Assembly (NCBI RefSeq): GCF_040869045.1
Contig: NC_090322.1
Location: forward strand, 178,512,672-178,576,671
Length of the DNA stretch: 64,000 bases
Source of the DNA: Eurosta solidaginis
Taxonomy: Eukaryota; Arthropoda; Insecta; Diptera; Tephritidae
Direction of reading: 5' to 3'
Part shown: positions 35,700-47,045 of the stretch, piece by piece
Layout of the letters: every line of letters begins with the position of its first letter
How positions within the stretch are numbered: the stretch's first letter is position 1
Notes under the pieces: generated by a model
Databases searched by the model: none
Seen by the model: only the letters and a program-made list of their open reading frames with translations
What the model was told of the DNA's origin: nothing
Program-made: the position numbers and the translations under genes

Positions 35700-36556
35700 T
35701 TCCTCAAAATGTACATACCTTACTCGCTTTAACCGTTAACCCCTTTTTTTCAAGAAAATATTTTTTATATGGTTTTTAATTTAAATTTAGAACTAAGGGT
35801 GTTATATTGCTCTGTCGCAAAAGTGTATGCAGGGTATGTGCGTATGCATATGATTTAATTTTGTGTATGCGAAACGATTTGATTTGAGTTTATGCAAAAT
35901 TAACATACATACCAACACACATACATGCTGATTTTGTGTTTTTTGTTTGTTTCTTAAATAAATTAATTCACGTTACATTTACCTTTTTCATTCGATATTT
36001 TTTTATTCGATTGTGTGCTTCAAATTGTGGTTATGCGTTTTCTTGTTTCGAGTATTAGTTTATTATTTGTGTGAGTGTCTTTTTTGGTTTTTTTTGTTGC
36101 CAATTTTAACGTTGGCAATTTGTTCAATTAGTTAAATAATCTAAAATGCTAATTTGTATAAAATCACATTGCTGGGTTTCGGTCGATATCTCGTTTTAAA
36201 TTAATATATATATTTTCCTTATTACGCTTAGAATTATTAGCATTGTTAACGCAATTTTTTTTTAAAATTTTTTTGTTTATTTTTAATTTGGTGCTGTAAC
36301 TAAAATATTTATGTTTTTTGCTGTCAATGCCAATGCAACGTCCTCGTTTTTGTTATTTGTAATAATCGCAAGAACAATTTATTGCCATGTGCATACATAC
36401 ATTTTTTCTCTAAGGTTTTTTTCAATACTTTCATTCATTATCTATGCTATGCTTTTATGTGTTACGTTTGCTTATGTTTTACAGAGCATTATATTTTCTT
36501 AATATTTGCTACTGAGTCTTAGTTTTTTGTTGTTGTTGTTGGCATTGACACTAGGA
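35700..36556 (-). other. Likely 3' UTR and downstream flank of the stan-like gene
   Basis: AT-rich DNA after the TGA with no coding signal and no recognisable mobile element. On the minus strand a canonical AATAAA lies at 36281-36276, about 280 bases past the stop, and is the nearest good polyadenylation signal I see; further AATAAA-like sites follow near 36058 and 35960. The true 3' end cannot be fixed from sequence, because fly neural genes often use distal sites. Confidence 0.4.
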
Positions 36557-37148
36557 TCAGTGTTTATATTCCGGATATCGACCATTCTCCATTATTTGTC
36601 CTGATTGACTGTTGTTGCTGCTGCTGGTGGTGTCGCCTTGCTGCTGCTGCAGCTGCATTTGCTGCTGCTGTTGATGCTGTAATTGATGCTGATGCTGATG
36701 CTGATGCAGTTGATGCAGCTGCAATTGTGTTTGTTGCTGCTGTTGGCCTGTATCGGCTGACATAGGCAAACGACGGCTGAGCGGTTGGATAACACTTCCA
36801 CTGCTTTCCGTCTCCGTTGAGGGTGGCGAGGGGTAATAGTCCCTCTGATTTACATTTATACCATTTGGCACGACTGCCCCCAAACCCATTATAGAGTTGC
36901 TGTTGGCTGCCGCTGCTGCTGCCGCCACCGCAGCTGCCGTTGCCGAGGATTGATGATCGCCGTGGTGCTGGTGCGGGTGTTGATGATGTATAACGGTACT
37001 CGTTGTAGCCGTTGACATTGGTCCGACGCCGCTGGATTGTTGGGAATCCGACATTGTGCCGGATTGCGGTTGATCCAATACCACGACGGATACCACATCC
37101 TCACTCGCCCATCGGGCTAACTGTTGTTGAGCTTGAATAAAGTCATCA
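36557..37148 (-). CDS. stan: Flamingo/Starry night tail, last coding exon (polyGln/polyAla, C-terminus)
   Basis: A 592-nt coding part: acceptor ATTATTTTCTAG before 37148, one base completing a Ser codon, then 196 codons and TGA at 36559-36557. It begins DDFIQAQQQLARWASEDVV, a compact charged block that looks conserved. A Ser/Thr/His-rich part follows, then a run of Ala (seven in a row after AAAVA), YYPSPPSTETESS, PLSRRLPMS, and a 50-residue Gln/His/Leu tract written as CAG/CAA/CAT codons. The C-terminus is NGRYPEYKH, which is not a classical PDZ ligand. The CTG/TGA triplet richness visible on the plus strand at 36,600-36,740 is this tract. Length of such tracts usually varies between alleles and species. 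Reading in from GTG at 37096 alone would miss 17 in-frame residues at the exon start. Confidence 0.75.
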
Positions 37149-37548
37149 CTAGAAAATAATAATCATAACAGGAACAGCGGTACACGGAAAAAACAAAAAA
37201 AAAATTGGATGGGAGGATATTTTTTAACGAAATTATAATAAAAAAAAAAAGTGAATGCGAAACGTACCGTAATAAAGTAAAATAATTTCCAAACAAAGAA
37301 ATCATTATGTAATGTAAAAAAGTGCAACCAAATGATTTAGTTTGAAAAAAAGAAACAAATAAAAATCAAACAACAGTTTTTCAATTGATTAGCAGGCAGG
37401 AAAGTATTGCAAAAGCATTGAAAATTTGAAAGAAAGAAACGAGACAAAAGAAATCGACAACAAAACCAATTAATGATTATCACAATCCACAAACGAACAA
37501 ACGTGAATGAGTAGCATTCATATATATATACTTCAAATAGATATAATA

Positions 37549-37969
37549 GGGGGACTCATGATAGCATATAAACTTATAAGGTGTAAAATTATATCCATTT
37601 ACACACGCTGTTATATGAACGCACCTAGTAATACTCTTGATAAACTTGATTGTTTATCAGCTGTATTATTGCCGAACAACATTTTTTGATTGTTATACAA
37701 ATTAAAAAATGCCAAGACTAAGTGAAAAATCAAAACTAAAACGCCTTTACTTGCTGATGTTGGAGATTTTTGATGAAAATGCCTGGTGTAATGTCTGCAA
37801 GGTTGCATTCCTTTGAGTTTACCGCGTTTACACAATGAAATGTGCGCGTAAATTTATACAAATTGTGTAAATGATTTTTCATACAAAATTTGACAGCTCG
37901 TGCGTAAACTAGATAAATTTATACGTTTACACACTTTATAAGGCATTTATACGGTTACATGAGTCCCCC
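37549..37969. mobile_element. MITE with GGGGGACTCATG ends
   Basis: Ends GGGGGACTCATG at 37549 and its complement ending at 37969, with inner TATAAGG(T/C) parts also inverted; 421 bp. Flanks allow a 3-bp AAT or 2-bp TA duplication. A short frame starting at 37710 reads MPRLSEKSKLKRLYLLMLEI, which reminds me of PIF/Harbinger transposase starts, and stops after about 35 residues. That link is an inference. Confidence 0.7.
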
Positions 37970-38008
37970 TAATGTTATGTGTATGTGTGTACGTATGTAC
38001 ATATGTTA

Positions 38009-38592
38009 TGCGGCAGTTACCCACGAACGTACGTAGAAAAAACGTGTCAGCTGACACGACCTATCTTATGAGTGGGCAATGTAAACGAAAACTCACCGAC
38101 GTGCAACGCCCGTACGTACGTAGCCCGGAACGTAGAAATCAAAACAATTTGGATTTTTTCCGTAAGAACGTGTCAGCTGATCGCTCTCTCACTAGACAGA
38201 GTTGCCTAGTAAACTTTTGTGCGTTAATTTTTGACCGTTTGTAATTTTATGCAAAAACACCTAATTAAAGTTTGAATAATGGCGAAAATAATTCGAAATT
38301 ATTATGTAAAAGTGCTGATTATAAATATTTAATCTATTTATACTTATTTAATATGTATTCCGGCCTTTTCCAATATCAAAAATTAAATTGGAAAAAGTTG
38401 ATGTTTCCATAAGCATGCATGCAAACTGGCCAATGGCAACAGTGCTTTGTTGTAAACAATACACACACAAATATGTTATGTACATGTACACAGACGCACA
38501 CATTGATTCCTACGGGCTTGAGAGTTCGGTCAAACGTGCTTCGTACGACAAACGTCCGTACGTACGGCACACGTCGGTGGGTAACTGCCGCA
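38009..38592 (+). mobile_element. PIF-like MITE (TGCGGCAGTTACC family), copy 1
   Basis: Ends TGCGGCAGTTACCCACGA and complement TGCGGCAGTTACCCACCGA. Near both ends are CGTACGTACG-type motifs, and at 38043-38058 a perfect palindrome CGTGTCAGCTGACACG. Flanks are TTA and TAA. 584 bp; the copy at 56518 is of the same length in reverse order. Confidence 0.75.
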
Positions 38593-38869
38593 TAAGTATT
38601 TATTAATATATATCCAACATAAATCAGTGTGCTTATGTGTTGTTATGTATATATTTACAACAATTAAGTAGAGTATACATATGTGCATATGTATGTGTAA
38701 GTATACATAAGGCATTCCCTGTCAAAAAGCCAATCAAAACTTTAATTATTGTTCTCCTTTTTTAATAATGCCCACAATTTTCTAGTACGTAGGCAGACGA
38801 GTTTGGATGCTTTACAGTACAGCAGCAATACATTTGCCGATGGATAACAATATTTTATAAAGACCAAGA

Positions 38870-39388
38870 CCAGACCTGCCTAAACAGATATTTTTAGAGA
38901 GCGAGTATCTGAACCCTATTTTCTAAGCTGCTGTATGAATGCAGAAGAGTTCTAAATGATTTGGGATTCAAAACAAGGGGTTTTTAACCCATCATCAGGG
39001 ACATGAAGTTAGTGAATATGCAGACTACCTATCAAAACAGGATACTACAGCAGCATTCTATAGTTCAGATCTCTTGTGTGGACTCACAAAGGCACACACT
39101 AGGGAAGCAATAGGTAACTGGGAAACAAAGCAGTTTCCACAACACTGAAATGATTGCCCAGGGCAAAGACATGCAAACTTGTTTATAATCTCAGCAGAGA
39201 GAACCTACGAACTCTCACTGCGTACTAGACGATAGACTGTAGTCTACGATGTCACCTTAGTAAGTTAAATCTAGCGTCATCAATTCTGTAATTTTGTGAG
39301 CTGGAGGATGAAACGCGGGTTTATATTTTCTGCGAATGCATTGCTCTGCAAAAGCAGGGACTCTGCCATCTTTGTGAAAGTTGGAGAT
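38870..39388 (+). mobile_element. LINE family C, RNase H end fragment
   Basis: Reads GHEVSEYADYLSKQDTTAAF at 39000-39055, a decayed RNase H C-terminus, then TKAHTREAIGNWETKQF, AERTYELSLRTRR, and across a frame break ELEDETRVYIFCECIALQKQ, the terminal Cys-type block. The same arrangement is on the minus strand at 63360-64000. Confidence 0.6.
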
Positions 39389-39389
39389 A

Positions 39390-39660
39390 AGGGTTCTTCG
39401 AAAGATTTACGGACCTCAGCGTCAGAGACGGCCGAAGAATATTTAGTGATGAGTTGTACGAGCTTTACGCAAACATCAACATAGTCCAGCGAACTAAAAC
39501 ACAGTGGCTACGTTGGCTAGGCCTTGTTATGCGAACGAAAGTACGGTCCTCGATCGGCTGGGGTGACCAGGTGTAAAACGATTTAAATTATCTTGGTGTG
39601 ACCAATTGGCGCCAATTAGCCGAGTGCTTCACTGTAGAAAGTGGTCGGTATTCTTAATTT
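39390..39660 (+). mobile_element. RTE-type LINE 3' fragment, strongly decayed
   Basis: Across frames it reads DELYELYANINIVQRTKTQW, LRWLG.VMRTK, GWGDQV and NDLNYLGVTNWRQLAE, the same end of the RTE protein as at 40470. About 30 codons between the VMR and GDQV blocks are lost. It abuts a family-C LINE piece. Confidence 0.65.
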
Positions 39661-39739
39661 AAGTAGCACAAATATTTAATAACGGTAGTATGTTAACTGG
39701 TAGATGAATAATGATAGACCAAATTTTAAATAACTATAT

Positions 39740-39981
39740 CAGTGGTGCACAACGCCGGCGGAGCTTTGAATTCAGACACAATTTTTTGTCATTGTAATCT
39801 GTGTTTACGTGGAGAATGTTTGAGCATATAAGTCCCGCATGAGATGTTCACTGCTTGCTGTACAAGCTAAAACTGATTGATTGCTTGCTTTACTAAATCT
39901 CACTTACTGCGCTCACACCGACATTTAGTTGAACGCCGAATAGTTTTCCACAGCTCTACAAAGCTCTCGCGTGCACCACTG
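39740..39981. mobile_element. hAT-like MITE (CAGTGGTGC family), copy 3
   Basis: A 242-bp copy with CAGTGGTGCAC and GTGCACCACTG ends. The flanks AACTATAT and AATTAAGT match in only 5 of 8 positions, so the duplication is worn. Confidence 0.75.
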
Positions 39982-40469
39982 AATTAAGTATATGCATGAA
40001 TGAATGTATGTTTTTAGTATGTATGTACATATGTATAGGTACATATATGCTAAATTCTTTATGTGCGAATATGCAAAGAAATGGGTGAGAAATGCAGATG
40101 TGAGGGTTAAAGCAATTATGTAATTGAAAATGAAGTTAATTAAAATAATTAGTTACATATATCTAGGTATGCATGTATGGTAAATACTTATGGGAGTTAA
40201 TCTGAGAAAAAATATTTTTACTTATTAGTAAATATACTATGTATGTGTACTCTGCAATAGTATGGACCAAATAATTAAACTTAAAAATACTTATGAACAT
40301 GAAACATTACGAATGCTTTGCCAATTCATGTAAGAGGTGACAGTGACTAACTGATGAGGTCTTATGCTGGCTGGTAGGCTAGCGACGTGAGTGCATTTGA
40401 TATGATAAGAAAGAGCTCAGCACAAAAACTATATAAATATATATGAAGAGTAATCGCGAAAAGCGGCGT

Positions 40470-41275
40470 AAGCGCTAATCATAAGTTTGTCCGCAAAGAA
40501 AAAAATAAACCTTTTTTGATCATTTCCAGCAAAACAGCAACAGCAAAATTACCGGCACTGCAAGCAGAACCAAAGCGAAGTACCTGCTGTCATCGAGCAA
40601 AGAGTCAGCGCATACGCGCCTTGGCAACCACGCTACTGTTGGCAGCCATAATTTCGAAATAGTAAAAGACTTCGTTTATTTGGGAACCAGCATCAACACT
40701 AGCAGTAACATCAGCACTGAAATGCAGCGAAGAATCAATCTTGCCAATAAATTCTACTTTGGACTAGGTAGGCAATTGAAAAGTAAAGTCCTCTCTCGGC
40801 GAACGAAAATCATACGCACAAGTAACTTATCGTACCCGTCCTGCTATATGGGGAAGAAGCATGGACTATGACAACAGCAGATGAAGCGGCTTTGGGAGTG
40901 TTCGAGAGAAAAGTTCTTCGAAAGATTTATGGACCTTTACGCGTTGGCGATGGTGAGTACCGAAGAAGATTTAATGATGAGCTGTACGAGCTATACGCAG
41001 ACATTAACATAGTCCAGAGAATTAAAATGCAGCGGCTGCGCTGGCTAGGCCATGTTATGCTATGATCCTCCGGCCAAGAAAGTGTTTCTATCGGAACCTG
41101 CCAATGGAAGCAGAGGTAGAGGGCGGCCCCCACTCCGTTGGAAGGACCAGGTGGAAAACGATTTAAACTCCCTTGGTGTGACCAAATGGCGCCGGTTGGC
41201 GGAGCGAAGGAGCGACTGGCGCGCCTTGTTGGACGGCCATAACCGTTTAGACGGTTAAGCGCCAATTATGTAAGT
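40470..41275 (+). mobile_element. RTE-type LINE, longest 3' copy
   Basis: Begins near LLSSSKESAHTRLGNHATVG and runs through VKDFVYLGTSINTSSNIS, MQRRINLANKFYFGLGRQL, MTTADEAALGVFERKVLRKI, YELYADINIVQRIKMQRLRW, and ends DWRALLDGHNRLDG followed by TAAG-type units at 41262-41278. Two frameshifts, at about 40830 and 41055. It is the best template in the window for the C-terminus of this family. The 5' side with endonuclease and RT core is missing. Confidence 0.8.
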
Positions 41276-41927
41276 AAGCAAGCAGAACCATTGCACATTT
41301 ATTGAAGTTTTTAAATTTGTTCATAGAATACATTTTGTGGCTTCGATGAAAAAATATCCGATTTTTTTTTTTTCGTTAGCATTAGGGTTTGGCATACTTA
41401 TGTACATACTACTTAAATAATGTTATGTTTAGAATGCATTCATTTGTGGTATCTAAAATTATTATACGAAATTATAGTTACTTTTGATAGATTTCGTTAA
41501 GACTGGCGTATGTCAATACAGTTCAAAGATATCATTTTTTTTTAAATATTTTCGGTATTCAGTAGCGTCATAGAAGCGTACAAGATATATCATGTAGCTA
41601 CGATTCCTCTACGTCGCAAGATCTGCGCACGAAGCTAATTTTAAGCGTCACTACAAAAACCAAAAATTTGTTAAAAAAATAATTAATTAATTTATGGAGG
41701 CTATTTTCGTCATCGAAACTAAATGCACCATAAGTAGGAAATGTTGTGTACATCTCCATGTACATATTTAAAAATTATGAAAAGCAACTTTACACCACGC
41801 GAATGAGTGAGAAAAAGGATTTCTTGTTTGGAACCTGTTACAGTTCTTTGATCTATTTAATAATGTCTATGATCAGCGGTGGACCACATATACACTATTA
41901 CCAAATTGAGAGTGGCTAAGTATACAC

Positions 41928-43584
41928 CAGTGGTGCACAACGCCTACAGAGCTTAGAATACAAACGCAACTTATTGTAGTAATATGTGTTTACAAGGAGA
42001 TGAGTAGAGTATAGAATTCACGAGGGAGATATTTACTGTTTGAAGTACAAGCTAAAACTAATTGACTGCTTGATTGTTTACTGAATCGCTGTCGCTGCCA
42101 CGATTGCTACGTTTGGTCCATTTGGCCCAAAAATGGTCCCTTCCAACCCCATTTGGTCCGATGGTCCCTTTTTTTCAATTTTGGTCCTTTTTACGCAGCA
42201 GCCACGCTTTTGTACTTTTCTTCCTTTTTCACTGAGGTTAAAATTCACAACTCTGCCCACAACATTTGATACACTTTCAATTTACTTATGTATATGGAAA
42301 TCTTACCACAAAAATTGCTGTCAATAAAGTATAGCAGACCGATGACATTTCATAGGAGATATTTTAGGCGAGGCATTAATAAGAAAAGTCATGGATTTAA
42401 GGGCAAACACATTACACGGACTTATCAGAAAAAAACATGTTTTAGTATCCAGAATTTCGATCGGTTATCAAACACTTTTCGTGATAGATTTTTTTCACTA
42501 GTTGAGCTAAGAAAATTTTTCTCAAATGCACGTGCGCCTCTAAGAACTTTGGCAGGGCTCTCCACTGATGGATGAATTTGAATTGAAAACTAACTAAAAT
42601 AATGAAACCAATTGGTTTTATGTTTGGTAACACTTTCAAAATTTTTTACAAAGAAACCCTATGTAAAAATTGAAGGAATGTTGTGGTGTTGCAGAAGTAT
42701 TGTGGTGTTAAGGCACGCCGAATACTTGAAAACTAAGTAGCTTGGAATAAGAAATATTTTAACTGTAAGTAAAGCAGGAATACTTCTTGAAAGCTGTAAC
42801 TTTATAAATGAATAACGAATCGCTATTGAACAAATTTACTATTTTATTCAGATTTTGAAGCAAGTATAAAAAAGATTTGATTTCGAAAGAAGTGTTTTGT
42901 GTTTTATTCTCGTAGATACAGAACCCCATAAACTTCAATAACAACGCTGTTAACTAATTTCTAGTACATACTTAAATGTAATCAGGTCCCGCTATTGCAC
43001 AGTTGAAACTTTTAAGACGTTTGATTTTTAACCTCAACGTTCAGGGGAAAAAGTAAGCATCATTTATGATTTACTGAGTTTGCTTATAGTTCGGCTAGAA
43101 CAAAACGCAAATTTTTGAGCCTTTTCTTACTAAAACCTAACTGCGCTACATATTTTATTTCTTTCCAATGAACAACATAATGCTGGAACTAAGAGATTTG
43201 TCAGCAAAACTACGTTCAAAACGTATAGTTAGTGAAGGCATAGACTTATCCTAGAAATTTGAAAATATAATACCTAAGAGTAGTGTTTTTGTTTGTGCAG
43301 TTTGAATTAAGTCTCCTATTCGCTAAGTCTATTAAAGTTTTGTTTAGGAAACCATGGAAACATCCTGAAAATTTATATTTAACAATGACTACGACACATT
43401 TGTGAACTGCTTGCATCACAATCAAATAAAACAACAATTTGGTCCCTTTTTCTGAGATTTGGTCCTTTTTTTCGATGGATTTTGGTCCCAAATGAAAACA
43501 TGGTGTGGCAACCGTCGTCGCTGCGCTCACATTACATCTAAGTGAAGGCCGAATAGTTTCCCGAAGCTTTCGAGCGCACCACTG
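41928..43584. mobile_element. hAT-like MITE (CAGTGGTGC family), copy 4, split by another element
   Basis: Left part 41928-42098, right part 43517-43584. Outer ends CAGTGGTGCAC and GCGCACCACTG with duplication (G/T)TATACAC at 41920-41927 and 43585-43592. Joined across the insert, the order matches the other three copies. Confidence 0.85.
42099..43516. mobile_element. 1.4-kb DNA element inserted in a MITE
   Basis: Flanked by an exact 8-bp duplication GTCGCTGC (42091-42098 and 43517-43524), again hAT-sized. Short ends CACGATTGCTAC and complement GACGGTTGCCAC. Subterminal TTTGGTCC(C/A) phrases recur at both sides (42111-42190 and 43438-43492). The interior at 42288-42690 matches the remnant at 1-1010. 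A 95-codon frame at 42288 is not recognised. Confidence 0.8.
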
Positions 43585-43624
43585 TTATACACAAAAGCGT
43601 AGCGAGATTTTTACCGAGTAGTCG

Positions 43625-44040
43625 TTGTGACTAGGTAGGCAAATGAAAAGCAACGTCCTCTCTCGGCAATATGAAATCATGCTCTACAAGTCCACGGTGG
43701 CTCTGTGAGTGTTTTGGATAAAAGCTCTTCTAAAAATTTACTGGCCTCTAAGCGTTGAAAAGAGCATGTCCCGAAGTAGATTTAATAATGAGCTGAACGG
43801 GCTTTACGCAGATATCAACATAATCGAGCAAAATAAAATGCAGCGGTTACGCTGGCTAGACCATGTTATGCAAATGAATGATGAAGCTCCGGCTAAGAAA
43901 GTATTTTTATTGGAACCCACCTATGGAAGCGGAGGAAGAGAGTGGCCGCCACTTCGCTGGAAGGACCAGGTGAACACCGATTTAAATTCCCTTGCTGTAA
44001 CCAATTGGCGCCAGTTAAGCCAGCAAAGTAAGTAAGTGAG
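43625..44040 (+). mobile_element. RTE-type LINE 3' fragment
   Basis: A fairly open frame (43709-44035) reads FNNELNGLYADINIIEQNKM, QRLRWLDHVMQMNDEAPAKK, WKDQVNTDLNSLAVTNWRQL and ends in (GTAA)n-like GTAAGTAAGTGAG. The upstream 43632-43700 holds the KSNVLSRQYEIMLYKS block and a deletion that removes the EAWTMT motif. Confidence 0.75.
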
Positions 44041-45162
44041 TCGTTGTGCTCTCGCTCATCATATACGTATATTGCCGCTTAGCAGGTGCTAAGCTCATGC
44101 CCACCCCTAATCATGAATAAAAAAATATTTTCTAACTACAGAAATTAGCATCAATAAAAAGTAAACAAACTTTTTGTTCTTCCTTTTTTTCAAGGCGTAC
44201 GGACACCCACCGCCAGTCGTTCTGTACGCGTAGCTACATTAACCTTACATGCTTAGTTGTTTGCACGCAGCCGTCGCCTCGTGTGCAGCTCTCCATTCAA
44301 ATATGTATATGTGTTCGACATCAAAGCGTACAGATTTCGCATGCTGCGTAATGTACGCGTCTATGAAGCTACGCCACGTGTGCATCTTCCCTTTTTTGTT
44401 TCAGCATATTTTTGGTTCTTTACTTTACAACACTACTACTACTACAATTACAATACAGCGATTTAAATAATTAAAATAGAAAAGTCAACTTAACTCCTAA
44501 ATTTTTTACAAAACAAATTGAATTAAATCGAATAAAATTTAGATATTCAATCAAATTATAATTACTTAAATATTTCTTAAATAAGTGATCATAAAATAGG
44601 ATTACAATACGATTTAAGGGATTTGCTTGAACTGATTGCGGTAGTTGGATGTGGATATTCAGTGTAGGGCACTGGTAATCTGGAATAGGGTGGATAATGT
44701 AAGCCAAAGGCTGTACAGAAAGATTAAAGGATGAAATACACAAATTAAGTCAAATTGGAATTTGGATAGCCTTTGAGTAAGCAAGCGACAGCGGGAATCT
44801 ACTTAAGTGTTTAGCTAAGGGTTAGGTCATTGGGAAAATAGGAAAGAAAAGAAGCTCAATAAGGTAGTATATGCGGGAATCTCGAGCTAATTTAAATTGC
44901 ATATTGTAGAATATTCGGTTAATCTGATATGTTTTTTTTTACTTGATTTGGGATATGCATTCAGGTATGGGAAAAGCAAACGTAATATGAGAACTACTTA
45001 ACTTCTCATACATATGGGTATAAGGTATACTGGGTGACAGGTGACAAAAGTGAGAGGAATATGGACATAGAGCGAGGCAAAGGTAAAGGAAAAGGAAAAT
45101 ATATAAAGAGAGATAGACAGAGAGAGAGCGTGTGAGTGAAATTGAATGCTACGAGTACCTAC

Positions 45163-45519
45163 CTCTCACTATCGGGTGTTTCCCGCGGATCGATACGTGC
45201 ATCAACCACCGAACGATCATGGTGATCGGCACTCTCGTAAATACCCTCGTCATCCTGATGCAAGTGTGTATGCGACGAGTGATATGATGAGTGTGGGCCG
45301 TGCGTAGCATGACCGTGGGCATGCGAATGATGCGTATGATGTCCGAAAGAAGCATGAGGTGAATGCGATTGATGCGATGGATGTCTATTAGCTGCTTGTG
45401 GATGTCTATACCTTCCGTAAGCGAAGCGCGACTCTTCATCGGAACGTGGACGACAACGACTGCTGTAAGACGGATGTATTGTTGCAGTTTTCTGGGATTG
45501 TGCTAATTGCTGATTTGAG
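45163..45519 (-). CDS. stan: Flamingo/Starry night tail, second exon (His-rich)
   Basis: A 357-nt exon with acceptor ..GAATCGCAG before 45519 and donor GAGAG|GTAGGT at 45162. It starts with one base and ends with two bases of a codon, so it completes the GG left by the exon at 59634 (Gly) and donates AG to the exon at 37148 (Ser). The 119-residue product starts SNQQLAQSQKTATIHPSY. It has SRCRPRSDEESRFAYGRYRH, then about 45 residues very rich in His and Ser, and then a conserved-looking acidic block with DDEGIYESADHHDRSV and RETPDSE. No known domain is visible. The other two long frames over this exon are shadows of the His codons. Its neighbours are introns of about 14.1 kb upstream and 8.0 kb downstream, both full of mobile elements. 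Confidence 0.75.
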
Positions 45520-45954
45520 CTGCGATTCAATTATAGAGACGTATTGTAACATCATCATATGTATGTATGTATGTATATATGAACATATATATATGTACAT
45601 ATATTAATTAAATATGCTCTCATACAAATGATACCTATAAAATTTCACACACGCGATATACACACACTCACACATACTTTACTTAAGTATTGGTGTAATG
45701 CAAAAAAATAATTGTTTAAATTAAAAATTGAAAAAGAATACAAAAATTAACAATTAATTTAGTATTTAAAATTAGATGCAACGAAAAGTACTGGTATCGC
45801 ATGGAATTAAAAGCACTCAGAGCCGGACTTAACATGTTAAGACAACTAGGAAACCAGAATCTATTTTTTGAAATAATTTTGTCCTGCTGCTCTAAAATCG
45901 GAAAATTAATCTTTCAAACAACACAAAAAACTGTCACTTAATTAAGCTTAAGTA

Positions 45955-47045
45955 CAATGAGGCTAAGTGCCTCTGGTCAGCTTGAACGTAGACCATACGG
46001 CCATAATAGTATAGCATCATCAAACACAGAACGACTACCTGATACCGTATTTGCACTTCGAAGGGGCTCTTAGAGCCATAGTAGAGGTGGATGGTTGACG
46101 CAAGGCGATGCACGTGTACACCGTTAGTTCCGAATCAATGGAAGAAGTAGGATCTGCGATATACTGCACTGATCCGGGAATAGACGTATCCTCAAGTTGC
46201 CAGATCACTGTAAGGTTTTTTAGGCGGAAGTAGTAGCTGTAACCAAAGCAGTGGAGGCACTGGATACAAATAGCTTAAACTGCAGCCGCGTCAACTTTTA
46301 TATTGCCAGCCGAGCAGCAATTCAGGCAATAATATCCCATAGCACATTATCTGAAATTTTGTTAGTGTGTAAGCAATCTCCGGAAAGAGCCGGGATAAAG
46401 AGAAGCGTATATCTATATTGGGTTCCAGGGCATATGGGAATAGATGGAAATGAAAAAGCGAATGAGCTAGCTAAAAAGGGTCCATCCCTTGAAGCTTGCT
46501 CTGTAGACGTCCCAATTATATTGGGCGAGACTATGGCGAGAGCTGCACATGATGGACCAAGCAGGAAAGGCGTGGACCCAAGCGCAGGGCTGTAAGGTAT
46601 CGATGATCATGTGTAAGTCTTACAACCTTAGACTAACAATGTTACTTCTATCATTAAAAAGAGAGAACTGTAGACTCATGACGGGTATTCTGACACTGTC
46701 TTTTGGCATCAAATACCTTTAAATTAGGATTTGTCAGTTATAGTAGATTTAGGAATTACGGGCTGGAGGAGGAAATAATCGAACATGTTTTGTGCTCGTG
46801 TCGTGCGTTTGATAGGCTAAGACTCCAGCTATTAGGAGTGATACAGCTGTCAGATCTAGAAGCAGCAAGTGGCTTAAGACCTAGGAAGCTTCTAGTATTT
46901 GCCAAGAGAACGGAGTTATTTTATAACATAGGTCCTGGTTTTTGATAGGGGTTTTCAGTTTGGTCATTAAACAAAATTCTGCTAACACTACGGACTCATT
47001 CAGCCTATGTGAGGTGCTTACGGACTGGCCAATTCAACCTTACTT
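45955..47045 (+). mobile_element. LINE family B, RNase H and 3' end
   Basis: The frame 46251-46595 reads FYIASRAAIQAIISHSTLSE, VYLYWVPGHMGIDGNEKANE and LAKKGPSL, the C-terminal half of an RNase H domain. Before it, out of frame, come VYTVSSES and AEVVAVTKAVEAL. After it, EEEIIEHVLCSCRAFDRLRL is the terminal Cys cluster and RKLLVFAKRTELFYNIGPGF the end of the protein. The 3' UTR ends GGCCAATTCAACCTTA near 47041. Confidence 0.75.

Larger units (their letters stand above)
37149..45162 (-). other. Intron of the stan-like gene (about 8.0 kb)
   Basis: Bounded by GTAGGT (donor, 45162-45157) and TTTTCTAG (acceptor, 37156-37149) on the minus strand. It holds MITEs at 37549 and 38009, LINE and RTE fragments at 38870, 39390, 40470 and 43620, and MITEs at 39740 and 41928. 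I saw nothing in 37150-37545, 39985-40465, 41280-41925 or 44045-45160 beyond AT-rich sequence and TATG-type microsatellites. No alternative exon was recognised. Confidence 0.7.

Noticed and set aside
36592..37104. Asn/Ser-rich and Gln/Arg-rich frames over the last exon
   Set aside because: Products of the CAG/CAA tract in other frames; only one frame links to the acceptor in phase.
37972..38244. Frame shared by the two PIF-like MITE copies as a small gene
   Set aside because: It begins outside the element in one copy, overlaps palindromic ends, and has no domain; conservation reflects shared descent of the MITE.
45149..45439. Met/His/Ile-rich alternative frame over the middle exon
   Set aside because: Shadow of the His codons; it runs through the splice donor and does not match the phase of the other exons.
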